64,000 bases of DNA, taken from positions 16,943,418 to 17,007,417 of the forward strand of contig OX453279.1 of NCBI GenBank assembly GCA_949710005.1, written 5' to 3'. Under the pieces are notes generated by a model. The model saw only the letters and a list, made by a program, of their open reading frames with translations. It did no database searches and was not told where the DNA came from. How positions within the stretch are numbered: position 1 is the stretch's first letter; every line of letters starts with the position of its first letter. Source of the stretch: Ricordea florida (Eukaryota; Cnidaria; Anthozoa; Corallimorpharia; Ricordeidae). The translations under genes were made by a program, and so were the position numbers. Shown in pieces: positions 1 to 10,800 of this stretch.

Positions 1-226
1 TTACTTTTTGCCAGTCTCTACGTCACAAAATAATCCAATGATAAATAAAGTAATAACCTTTGTTGTGGTTGCTACAATGACGCTATTCTTTTCTTTTGTT
101 ATCAATAAAAGCCTGATTAAGTTAACTTTTTACTACTGACGAGCACGCGATGGCCGTTCTGGGTAATTTCGATTAATTCTTCTTGCAAGTTGTCCAAAGT
201 TCCGTTTATTAATTAATGTAATGTAC

Positions 227-979
227 CTGATGCGCCAAAAGCTATATTTGCTGATTTAGCGACTGTCTGACTGCAGGTTTTGAGGTTCTTGGAGCCTGTC
301 TCATTCTCGATTTCACCACCATCCTTGCAACGTTTCTTGCTGATGATTGACCGAGCAAAACTTATTTCAATACATGCAACAATCAGTACACGCTAATGGA
401 CTGCTGACTTTTAATCATGAATCTAAGTTATAAACAATGACGGTTTCAACTAACCTCTCTTCGTCTGAATATGTAAGGATAACCTGCAGAGGTGTTGTAA
501 CTGCGTCTTGTAATTCAGCTGCATTTGGCTCAGAAACACCTGACAACACAAAAGTGTTTTTGCTAGTCTTACGTTTCTTCGAGGCAGAATCATCCTCCAT
601 TTCCCTACCATCCATCGAACGCTTCTTGCTGACGACATGCCCAACAAGAAAGCAATGTGAAACAATCAAGAAGGGCTAATGCACTGCTGACTGTATATTT
701 CTGTCGTAAGTGATAAGCGTTTAGGTATTTGACAGACCTCTCCTCGTCGGAATCGGAAAGGACAGCCAGTTGTGTCTTCATACAGGTGTCATGAGGCTGA
801 AACGAAAAGTTAGATGTTAAACCAATCGTCCCGATAGAACCCAAACAGGGTAGCTTATGTTCTTCTAGTACTGACCGAGACACGCGACAAGTAGACCGAT
901 AAGGAAATTTGCGCAAAATGGTTACCTCGTTGTCTTTACTCTGCCGAGAATGTTTTTCGTAACTCCGATTTTCCTCCAT
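227..979 (-). CDS. Candidate 5' exons of an unidentified host gene
   Basis: Four stretches on the minus strand read as exons with plausible splice sites. They are 979-926 (starts ATG, donor GAG|GTAAC), 796-738 (acceptor TTTCAG, donor GAG|GTCTG), 628-455 (acceptor GTCAG, donor GAG|GTTAG) and 339-227 (acceptor ATCAG, donor CAG|GTACA). Exons 3 and 4 begin with the same kind of peptide: SKKR, two residues, DG, then acidic residues. Exons 2 and 3 both end in a DSDEER or YSDEER peptide just before the donor. This suggests exon duplication within a basic/acidic, probably nuclear protein. No known family was recognised. Phases were not fully checked, so this is a proposal rather than a firm gene model. 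Confidence 0.35.
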
Positions 980-1039
980 AGTACTCGGATCGCTATTGGC
1001 GCACCCTGTTATATAGAAACAGGATTGCATTCAGCAGAA

Positions 1040-2801
1040 AGTATCAGGTAGTAAAGTATTAGGTATACACAACCGACGAAGGCAAAAAAATAATTATCTC
1101 CTAACCGTGTGTCTGGTCATTCCCTTGTAAGCTACGCGTCCCATCACTTGTCAATTTAATAGCTTCAGACTTTGATACACTACCATTAAAAAGGTAAAAT
1201 GATTAGCAGGTACGAAAAGGTCAAAGACAGACAATGAAATATGGAGGGAGAGAGCGAAGGAAGGAAGAGGGTACGGAAGAGAGGAAGCGAGGAAGGGACC
1301 GATCGAGGGAGGAAGAGAGGAAGTTAAAAAGGAAACAGACCTTTTTGCTTCATTTAACTTCAGGGAAGAGCGAGGTGGAGAACTATGTGTTTCATCCTAT
1401 AACAAAAGGAAAACATCTTCAGTGGGGAACAACAAGGTGATGCATATTTGAATTCGGTTATATTTACTTATTTACGCTCTTCAATGTCTAATAGCATAAT
1501 AAATTGTAATCACCTGATAAGTGGACTGTGTTTGCCTGCTTTCACTGCTTAAGGTAAATTCCTCGGCATGCTGTGCATGATCATTCTTTCTTAACAATTA
1601 ATTATAGATATGTGCCTTACAAACAGTTAAATTACCAACAAATTCATTGGTTTTCTATGGGGGTAGTAACGTTGTTTTTTTTGTAGGTTTTCTTTGTATG
1701 TGCGTAAAAAATATTTTCTTTGGTGCTATAAAAGGTATTTGTTCTGCGTGACCAATTAAAAGTATATCCTCTGTGTACCTAATAAAGCAAAACTGGGATC
1801 GTTACCTCCGATACGAACACTTTGGAGAATTGCATTTGTTGCTTGGCAACCATTTTGGGAATCCCGTTGTTGTCCTTGTGCCTTGTTCTGTGTGGATAAA
1901 TCAGTATCAGTAGCCATTAAACGCGTTCGTCGCAAGTTAAGCAAAGCACTTCAATTTGAAAGAAATGCCAAATCTAACTAAGATGTCCAGCGACGAGTTT
2001 GCTACGCATGCCAAGGAAAGGAATGCCAGTGTTTGGGCTTGAGACACTTACATTCAATACCGCGGTTTTCATCCGTTTGAGTGCTGCTGTTGGGGAGACA
2101 TCCGCACACGACACTGTGCTGGAGGTGGAACACAGATAGGTTCAGAATTCAAAAGGAGAAAGATTTCACCTTATGGAGGGCTGTGCTAGGACAGTCGATA
2201 AATAAATATTTTAGGTCAGCTGCTTTACAGTTTCTGTCAGAACTTATGACTTAAGGTTACTGTAGACCTTCAGGGGTGTCTTCCGAAGAATCATTCGTAT
2301 GCGCGCCGCTTATACTCTAACCATAGAAAAGTATATATCATCGTAAAGCTAATAAAATGTACAATCAGAAGAAATAATATTTTTTAAGATTTGATTTAAT
2401 GGTAAGCGCGCGCTAGCCTTAAAACGCAAAACTGACACTATTTGTTAAACTGAATTACCTGCCTTCCTGCTCGCAAGTACGACCAAACAAACTGCACAAT
2501 GTCAATCAGTAGGTGATAGGCTACAAAAGGGTGAGGCTTTTTCGATATTCCGACTGGTTGCCGAGAAAATCTATTTTGAAGTTGGTGAATTGAATATTTG
2601 CCGATCTTCGTCACATGAGAGCGCGTAAAAGGAGAAGTATTTGAAATATCAAAAAAGCCTCAAACCCTTTTTTGCATTGATAACCAAGGAACATTTTGGC
2701 CAAATTTCACGAGAATCGGTCAAATCTGTATACTCTATTAATTCGCTTGAAGCAAGGAAATCCACGCAAAAATAAAGTCCGAGTTTTAGACTCCTAAAGT
2801 T
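1040..2801. other. No gene recognised
   Basis: AT-rich intergenic sequence. A purine-rich stretch (GGAGGGAGAGAG-like) lies at about 1240-1330. Short open frames here have no recognisable domain or splice context. Confidence 0.5.
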
Positions 2802-2805
2802 TTAA

Positions 2806-5700
2806 GGTAGTAGATACCCGCAAAAACGACACAATTTTGTGAAATTTGTTTTAAGGATGTTCCATGATAAGTACAGATATTGAACAAAAACTCATAATGG
2901 GTCAAAAGTACATTGTTTAAACTACCATTGGAACATATTTTCGCCAAGTGTCATTGCGCACTTCTTGGCATGGAGGGGTGTGTATTTGGGCACCCGCTGT
3001 GAGATACCTATAATTTTGGGGCAGGTCAATCTCCTTCAAAATCAGTCTGATCACAGCCAAAATTGGCAAGGAGATACAAAAAGCATTGTAGAATGCAATG
3101 ATCTACTTTTCATAAAGGTCTGGGGGGATGATGTTTCCATGGCAACGATCAAAGTTGAAAAATATTTTTTCTTCATGTTGGCATGCTTTTACTGAGCCAA
3201 GTTTTAGTCTCATGGCTTCAAAAACCACATCATTGCATTCTACACCTAAAAAAACATAAGGTCACCAAATTTCATGAAAATTGAACAATTCGTTTTCTCA
3301 AACGACCTGCCCCAATACAGCATTATAGTAAAAAACTCTAACTTTTTCTATACATAAAATTTCCACTTTTTTGAGAAACAAAGCCATTTTACGGCATATT
3401 AACCAGGTAAAACTCACTAAAATAAACATAAATAGTTTCTGGAAAGTTCCTCAAAAGAGAAATTCAAAGTCCAAATGCTCCAGGCTCATAGGTTGGGCCC
3501 TCTCGCTCTTCATTCTGCTCATTCCGGCTCTTTCGCTGGCTTCGGCGAATCTGGCGGCGAACCTTTGTTGCATCCAGAGCCTTCTCTCCTGCAGCATATA
3601 GTCTTTGCTGATCAATGGTGGTGAAACCAGACCTGCAGTGCTCTCCAGTTTCCAGATGGAGCCCTTTGAGCACACTTTGCAGGGTTTTTGCACCACCATT
3701 GAACAAGCAAACAGAAAGAGCGCAAGCTGTCTCAACTGTCTCAGGACCAGCAAATTTTTCTTTAGGACTAATGTCCCACACAAGGTGGTTTAGTGCCTCA
3801 TTGTTGTTTTGAGACAAGCCTTCCAAAACACTTTGAAGAAGATTGGCATCCCACAAAGCCTCAAATGTTGGCAAGATCTCCTGCATCACTGCCGGGGCAA
3901 CATTTTTTGGTTTGAAGGAGTTTGTTCCATTGGCCTGGTCCTTTTGCCATTTGCACCAGGAATCAGTTCCTTCGGGGCAGTACTCATGCATTTGGTTCTC
4001 ATCAGTCGATGCATAATGATGCCAAATAGCTTTCACAGCTTTCTGCATATTTGCCAGGTTGCCTTTATTTTGCCACAAGGCCTTTCCATAGTAGCGTTGG
4101 AAACTGTCAATCAAGTTGTCAGTTAGGCGGTTACGCCCACCAATTGTCTTTCCATCAGAGAGTTTTTTCCCTTTCATGTCTTTCTTTTTCCTTCTCAGCC
4201 TTCCTCCCATTCTTTTTTGAATATGGCCAACACATTCCACCTTTCGAACAATGACTTCGTCTCCGTAAGGCTTAGCTTTGACCACATCACGATGAGAAGA
4301 GCAGTCACCATCGCCTACAAAGTCAACATACCGCAAACTGTTCTTCTCAACTGACCTGTTCCACATGTCTACAGCACCTTTGGCCTCCATGGCTTTTGAT
4401 GACTTGTCAAAGGTACGTGTGCATTTGGGCCCATGTGCTGCAATCCAATCAATGTACTCCTGAGAGTTTACATCAAGGTTGCTCTTTGCACGACACTTGT
4501 AACACACTTTACTTTTCATTTCAATGTCAACAACCTTTCCTGTTTGTACACTAATTGCCGAAACCATGCCATACAAAGACTGGAAACCTCTCCTGGCCCA
4601 GGTACCATCGCAAGAGACAGCCACATCAGCGATTTCGTCTTCCTCAGCTTTGTTTATGACGCGAACTTCCTCCACAGCCTTCTGCATTTCAGCTTCCACT
4701 ACCTGCCGAGACACTCGAGCAATTGCTTTCACGTGGGTAGTAAAAGACTTCTTTGCTACCGGTCCTGGTATGTTCATAACTGCGCAGAATTTCGTTAAAC
4801 TGGCTCTGCCTCCTCCGATGATTCGCATGGCCAATGCCGACCTCCTGTTAATGTCAAAGAATCGGGCTTTTCCATGAACAATCTTCTCTGAAGTGGGAAG
4901 TTCTGTCAGAGCACGGCATGAATTGTTTGCACATTGCAAAACAAGCATTCTCGCCAAACCACAACCAGAAGGCCTCTCAAACAACTGAATATTGCCCTTC
5001 AAGCACTCCTTACAAACAGCACAGTCCACAAGTACTTTCCGTAGAATGCTGACATCCTGAAAGCGGTATCCACTCGGCTTTTTATTGGAGAGAGACTCCT
5101 TGCTTGTCACCGGAGAAGCGCTTTCATCGATATCGAGACGAATCTTCTTCGCCGAAGGAACATCTGCACTTGAACCTGGTTCTTCTTTGGGCTTCCTTGA
5201 ACGCTTTCCACGCGAAACAGATCGGCGTAGCGACCTAAATTTAGTTCTCGGCATTTTCAAATGAAGGTTTCAACCAGAAACAAAGAAATATTACGGTTAA
5301 AGACGTGACAAGCTCTGAAGTAACTTCGCAGTTTCGAAATGTCGCAAATGCATTTTTGTTTCGCCAGACACTAGTTACCAGGCTCCCACGGTATGACAAA
5401 AGTGCCAGGCATCCTTCTGGCGATTTGGAGCTCATTGCAGGCTCTGGGGTGCTGTCTTCGTGAAAAAAAAACGGCGAAAAACAACGCCAATCAAGCGCGG
5501 TTACCATGGAAACGGAAAATAAACAAAAAATAAACATTAGAGAGCCCTTCAAATCAAGCAATTGTAAGGGCGCGCATTTTAAAATAAGTAAAAAATAAGC
5601 CCAGAAGTAGAAAATAGAAGCATTAGAGAGGGTCTTGACATGCATAAACCTTTATTTTGGAAATGGTCAATTTTTTACAAATCTGCGGGTATCTACTACC
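2806..5700 (-). mobile_element. DNA transposon with TTAA target duplication (Kolobok-like candidate)
   Basis: The ends are perfect 17-bp inverted repeats, GGTAGTAGATACCCGCA at 2806-2822 and its complement at 5684-5700. TTAA flanks both sides directly (2802-2805 and 5701-5704). TTAA duplication is typical of the Kolobok and piggyBac groups. The single large gene inside is a transposase of the type usually labelled Mutator-like in cnidarian genomes. An open frame with matching ends and target duplication suggests a young, possibly autonomous copy. Superfamily placement as Kolobok is inferred from the TTAA site. Confidence 0.8.
3464..5260 (-). CDS. Transposase (Mutator-like DDE type)
   Basis: A 598-aa open frame fills most of the TTAA-flanked transposon. 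The N-terminal ~60 residues are basic (KFRSLRRSVSRGKRSRK), fitting DNA binding or nuclear targeting. A cysteine cluster follows (C80, C83, C86, then C110 and C115), probably a zinc site. The catalytic core probably uses D218 in SCDGTW, D317 or D319 in GDGDCSSH, and E488 in NNNEALN; another CxxC and WIAAHGPKC lie between. The C-terminal tail is basic and rich in R, K and E. Methionines at residues 1 and 3 could both start translation. The frame has no stop, so the enzyme could be functional. Domain naming is from recognition of the family pattern in cnidarian proteins. Confidence 0.8.
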   Translation of the reverse strand: MKMPRTKFRSLRRSVSRGKRSRKPKEEPGSSADVPSAKKIRLDIDESASPVTSKESLSNKKPSGYRFQDVSILRKVLVDCAVCKECLKGNIQLFERPSGCGLARMLVLQCANNSCRALTELPTSEKIVHGKARFFDINRRSALAMRIIGGGRASLTKFCAVMNIPGPVAKKSFTTHVKAIARVSRQVVEAEMQKAVEEVRVINKAEEDEIADVAVSCDGTWARRGFQSLYGMVSAISVQTGKVVDIEMKSKVCYKCRAKSNLDVNSQEYIDWIAAHGPKCTRTFDKSSKAMEAKGAVDMWNRSVEKNSLRYVDFVGDGDCSSHRDVVKAKPYGDEVIVRKVECVGHIQKRMGGRLRRKKKDMKGKKLSDGKTIGGRNRLTDNLIDSFQRYYGKALWQNKGNLANMQKAVKAIWHHYASTDENQMHEYCPEGTDSWCKWQKDQANGTNSFKPKNVAPAVMQEILPTFEALWDANLLQSVLEGLSQNNNEALNHLVWDISPKEKFAGPETVETACALSVCLFNGGAKTLQSVLKGLHLETGEHCRSGFTTIDQQRLYAAGEKALDATKVRRQIRRSQRKSRNEQNEEREGPTYEPGAFGL

Positions 5701-5868
5701 TTAAAGGCTTATCACACTTCATCAAAGCGGCTGTCAACTGGGTCATGCCGCCGACCAATGAAACACGAGCTTCGGATCCCCCGACCGCCCGCAACAAAAA
5801 TAGTTCATTAAATTTGCGGGAAGTTTTGCAGTCGCAGTCGAACACCGTCGAGTGATTGCGGCGAAAAC

Positions 5869-5933
5869 ATGGGTAAAGTTAAATCAACGAGAAAAGCCTC
5901 TGGAAAAACATTAAAGAGAAAAGGTACTAATCA
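5869..5933 (+). CDS. Possible first exon of a host gene
   Basis: An ATG opens a basic peptide starting MGKVKSTRKASGKTLKRK and is followed by a good donor (AAAAG|GTACTAA). The sequence upstream is CpG-containing and promoter-like. No downstream exon was identified and no family was recognised. The frame also stays open past the donor to 6081. Confidence 0.25.
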
Positions 5934-6869
5934 GCGAGAGGGAAGAAAAGTTGTGGCGACCTCCAAAGAACCAAACACTCAGTCAACCGAGCGCGATCCA
6001 AAACAAAACGTGGTCACACTCCAATTCCTCCGATTCTGTGCTTGCGTTCGATTCCTGTCGCCGTTTGCGCGGAAAAAGTAAAGTTAAGATCCCCGTCGCG
6101 ATGCAAGACGATGCGGCTGCGAAACGCTCTTTATCAGTGTGATTCTTCAGCAATTCTTTCGCAGAAATAGCCATGGAAATGCTCTGTTTGTGTCTATTAG
6201 AAGAGATCATAAAAACACACAAAGCTTAATTAAATGTGCTAGTTAAGCGGCAGATGAACGCAATAAATCGAGAAATGCAACAGTACAAGAGACGAGGAAA
6301 GTATGCAGAAGACTCTTGCATTCACTTTTTGAAGTTGTAGCTCGTGACTTACTGACAAGCCTTGCTCGAAGACACTGCCATTTTATAAGCTTAGTACACC
6401 TGAAAGAAATTAAAACTAGAAGTGCACTCGGTAGAGCGCATACCTCCGCCCCGCCACACATTGTTGTCTTAAGAGTTTGGATCCACAAATAAGAGCTATT
6501 TGAAGAAAAGTATATCCGATTAAGGAGTAATATTGTTTTTCCCACATATCGCTTCTTCGCCTTCGATAACTTGGAATCAGATGAATGGCATCAAGTTTCA
6601 CAACTGTTTTCTACCGTGGGAACCAAGAAAGCTGATTGGTCAACATTAATTCGATTAGTAAACAAACTCAATTATCACTGAAATTTCTGTAAAACCTTAG
6701 AAAACTTTCTGATAAAATCGCTCAACTTAAACACGACAAGAATTGCGGTGCGATATACAGTCTGGTAGGTTATTTGCGGTCGTGGAACCAGCCATATAGT
6801 ATACAATATATACAAAAGTTAGGCGTAAACTGACATTCACGTTTGTTCGAAGCCGTACTATCAAGTGTA

Positions 6870-7036
6870 GCCCGAGGGAACGCTCCCGAGAGCGTCTAGT
6901 CTGGATCTGAGATCCGGAGTTTAATCCGGATAAATCCCAAATTTGGTGCAAATCCGTTGATTAGTTTTTGCGTAAAACGATTAACAGACAGACAAACAGA
7001 CAGGCGTGAAAACATAACCTCCTTGGCGGAGGTAAA
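6870..7036 (+). repeat. Interspersed retroelement tail
   Basis: The stretch ends with runs of CAGACAGACAAACAGACAGG and then a small hairpin, CCTCC-TTGGC-GGAGG (7018-7032), followed by TAAAAA. This tail is familiar from dispersed SINE/LINE-type repeats in marine invertebrate genomes. No coding part is present. The 5' boundary is approximate. Confidence 0.4.
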
Positions 7037-7290
7037 AATTCAAAATCCTTCCATAGCTACGATCTAAAATGTCGCCAGAAATTACGTCCAATGATCCTAG
7101 ATTGCTATTTTTTCATGTTTAGAGGAATATATCATTATTTAAGTTAAGCACTGGAAGGAATATGCTCACGTTTTGTACAGAACGTCAAAATTGCCAAACC
7201 CACGTTCTCGACTCGACGTGATACCATCAGGAAGATGGCGTGAGCATGCGTAATATGTCACCTCTTTAAAAATTAACTTCCGGCCGCGTC

Positions 7291-7461
7291 TTACAGCCGT
7301 CGCGTCTCGAATCTTAAAGTCCCTATTAAAAGAAAGGAGTGCCCCGCCTTTTCCGTCAATCCACCACCTGTTCGTAACCGCTGCCATAGCCAAGCACAAA
7401 GAGCCTCACATGCTTTCGGCGAGCTGTTACGATACACCTTCACCAGACCACCATGTCCATT
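7291..7461 (-). pseudogene. Host reading frame, downstream half cut off by the Polinton
   Basis: Read on the minus strand from the left Polinton boundary, an open frame of about 56 codons continues to a TAA at 7293-7291. It includes GHGGLVKVYRNSSPK and CEALCAWLWQRL. The frame is the direct continuation of the frame at 22597-22868 on the other side of the element once one target-duplication copy is discounted. The product is not identified. Confidence 0.55.
7457..7461. repeat. Left target-site duplication of the Polinton
   Basis: CCATT directly precedes the left terminal repeat and recurs at 22597-22601. If base 22596 is counted as target rather than terminus, the duplication is the 6-bp TCCATT (7456-7461 and 22596-22601). 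Six bp is the usual Polinton length. Confidence 0.8.
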
Positions 7462-7827
7462 AGTAGTAGTGAAACCCCGGTTCTGAGACAAATTGAAAAA
7501 AAGTTAAATAAAAAAATATTACAAAAAATATTACCAAAAATTTCATTAAAAATTTTACAAAAAAATACAAAAATGAGGAAAAATTTTATCAAGGATTTAT
7601 CAAGAATTTTATCAGAGAATTTATAGGGAAATAAAAAAAAATGAATTAATTTGTTATTTAAAAACAAAAATAATAAAAAAAAAGATGGAAGAGTTACAAA
7701 AGAAAAAAGTTGTAGAATTAAAGCAAATGGCTAAAGACCACGGTGTTGAAAAAATTTATAAATTAACTAGAAAAGATCAACTCATTGAAGCGTTGAGTAA
7801 TATTCCAGAAGTTATGGAAGAGATGCG
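7462..7827 (+). repeat. Left terminal inverted repeat
   Basis: Matches the reverse complement of 22231-22596 with equal length and no difference seen in the parts compared. It contains an AT-rich leader with reiterated ATTTATCAAG / ATTTTATCAG motifs, a TTTAAA box at 7657-7662, a run of nine A residues, the polymerase ATG at 7685 and its first ~47 codons. Weak resemblance continues to about 7850. Confidence 0.9.
7657..7684 (+). promoter_or_regulatory. TTTAAA box and leader of the polymerase gene
   Basis: TTTAAA at 7657-7662 lies 28 bp before the ATG. The same leader, including the A-run and ATGGAAGA start, precedes the right-end genes at 22373 and 21808 on the minus strand. Confidence 0.5.
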
Positions 7828-10800
7828 TAATCTGCAAAGACAAAGACAAAGACAAATACAAAGATTTAATGAAGAACCACCACCCGGCCCTAGAAAAAAT
7901 ATTACAAAAAGGAAACTAGCACCAACTTTTATAAAACCACAAAAACCATCAAACAAAACTTTTAATTGGGGAAATTATTCATTTAAGGTTATGGATAAAG
8001 ATGAGTTTTCCAAAAAGCTTGCAGATTTAACCAATGAAAATATTATAAAACTTACTAATAACAAACAAACAAAATCAAAACCTAGAAAAAATGTAAATAT
8101 ATCTGGTAGTGTGAGAGATGAATTGAATGAAAGGGTTAACCAATTAACCCCAAAACAAAATCAAACAGCATTGAGGGGATATCTGAAAACATTTAGGATA
8201 GATGGGCAAAAAGGGTATGGTCCAAAGGCATTTACTAATAAAATCAAACAAAAAGTTTTAGATCTTATTAATAAGCAAAAGAAGCCTATCAAAATCAAGT
8301 TCATTTTTACCTGTAGATTCAAAAAAAGTAATCCTGATAAAGATGATCTTTTTCATCTTTTTATTTATTCTGTAGGTTATTTTCATTCAAAAAATATGGA
8401 AATAATAACAGAAGCAACTGATTTTTCTGAACTATATGAAACAATGACAAATTACTTACTTGAATTGGCTGAAGATTTTCAAAACCAAGGTTCTGGATGG
8501 CAATTCGATCAAGTTGAATACTTTGATATAAACATTGACCCCTTCGAGCCGCTTGTTGGAAGTTCATATATTGAATTACCACAAATATTAGCAAAAAAGA
8601 AGGCTATTATAAATGTTAAGAATGAAAATGATCACGAGTGTTTTAAGTGGGCCGTAACCTCCGCCGCCTACATACAAAACATTCATCCAGAAAGATTAAA
8701 CAAACAAATGATGGAAAACTCAAAGAACTTCGATTGGGCAGGAATTGAGTTCCCAACTTCACTAAAAAATATTGACAAGTTTGAAAAGCAAAATCCTCAT
8801 TATACAATTAACGTGCATGGATTTAATAAAGATAAGGGCGAAGTATATCCCCTGAGAATAAGTAAGAAACAAAGTGGTTTTTTGATTGAATTAATTATAA
8901 TATCGAATGATGAAGGAAATCAACATTACTGTTGGATAAAGAATTTTAGCAGACTTGTATCATCACAAATAAATAATAATCAACACAAACGTGAATTTTG
9001 CCGTAGATGTTACAATTCATTTCCTACAAAAAAATCGTTGGAAAAACATCTTGAATATTGCGAAACAAATGAAGAAGTAAAGATTGTTATGCCCAAGGAT
9101 AAAGATGGAAATCCTAAGTTTATTAATTTTAAGAACTTCAATAGAAAAATGCGAGTACCATTTGTTGTATATGCAGACTTTGAGTGTTACCCAGAGAAAA
9201 TACACACCTGCTCACCAGATGAAAGTGAAAGTTTTACTAATCAATACCAAAAACACAAACCATCGGGATTCTGTTATATCATAAAATCTTTTGATGATAA
9301 AATATTTCCACCCGGGATTTTACAATACACCGCCAAATCCCCAGATGATGATATCCCGCAGATATTTATAAATAATTTAGAGTATTATATTAAAAAAATT
9401 TATAATAAGACAAAATACCATAAGAAGGTGAGAAATATGACAGAAATGGATAAAAAAGAATATGAAAATGCTACTCACTGCCACATCTGCGAGAAAGAAT
9501 TGGGAGAAGATAAGGTATTAGATCACAGTCATCTTACAGGAAAGTATAGAGGGGCAGCTCATAATGAATGCAACTTAAATTACAAGATTCCAAAGTTCTT
9601 TCCCGTAATATTTCACAACCTATCTGGATATGACGCGCATCTTTTTATCAAGAATCTTGGTACAACAAAAGGTAATATAAACTGCATACCTAATAATGAG
9701 GAAAAGTATATTTCTTTCACAAAACAGATTGTGGTTGATACATTTACAAATAAAGAAGGAAATCGGGTTGAGGTGAAACGTGATATTAGATTCATAGATT
9801 CATTTAAATTTATGGCATCAAGTCTTGATAAATTAGTAACTAATCTGCCAAATGAATCTTTCAAAAACCTAAAGAGTTGTTATAAAGGTGATAAATTAAA
9901 GTTATTGTTGAGAAAAGGAGTTTTTCCATATGATTGGTTTGATAGCTTCGATAAACTCAACGAAACTCAACTTCCGCCTAAAGAAGCATTCTACTCAAAA
10001 CTAAGCGATGAAGATATAACAGAAGATAACTACCAGCACGCTAAAAAGGTGTGGGAAACCTTCAATATGAAAACAATGAGGGAATATCACAACCTATATC
10101 TTGAGTCGGATGTACTACTTTTGGCGGATGTATTCGAGAATTTTAGAGATGTTTGTCAAAAGAATTATGGTTTAGATCCTGCCTGGTATTATACGGCACC
10201 GGGACTAGCTTGGGATGCAGCATTAAAGATAACAAAGATTAATTTAGAGTTGCTGACTGACATCGATATGTTACTTATGATTGAAAAAGGTGTGCGGGGT
10301 GGGGTATCCATGATATCTACCAGATATGGGAAAGCTAACAACCCCTATATGAATGAATATAATCCAAAACTACCTACAAAGTATATTACATATCTCGACG
10401 CAAATAATCTATATGGTGGGGGAATGAGCGAAAAACTACCTACGCATGGTTTTAGATGGATGAGTGAACAAGATCTTAAAAACTGGGAAAATATCTCCTG
10501 TATAATAGAGGTTGATTTGGAATACCCAACTAACCTTCAAGACTTGCATAATGATTACCCTCTCGCTCCAGAGAGACTTATCATTAATAAGGTTGAGAAA
10601 TTGATTCCAAATCTAAACAATAAGGTAAAGTATGTTGTTCATCATGAAACACTAAAACTTTACGAAAGTCTTGGATTAAAAGTTACAAAAATTCATAGAG
10701 GCATTACATTCAAAGAGTCAGCTTGGTTAAAACCATACATTGACTTGAATACAAACTTAAGAGCTAAAGGAAATAACGATTTTGAGAAAGATTTCTTCAA

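Noticed and set aside
3371..4877. Several plus-strand open frames inside the transposase region
   Set aside because: Antisense shadows of the 598-aa transposase.
7440..7667. Minus-strand frame in the left terminal repeat, mirrored at 22391-22660
   Set aside because: Low-complexity AT-rich leader sequence read antisense; the matching frame at the other end only reflects the inverted repeat.
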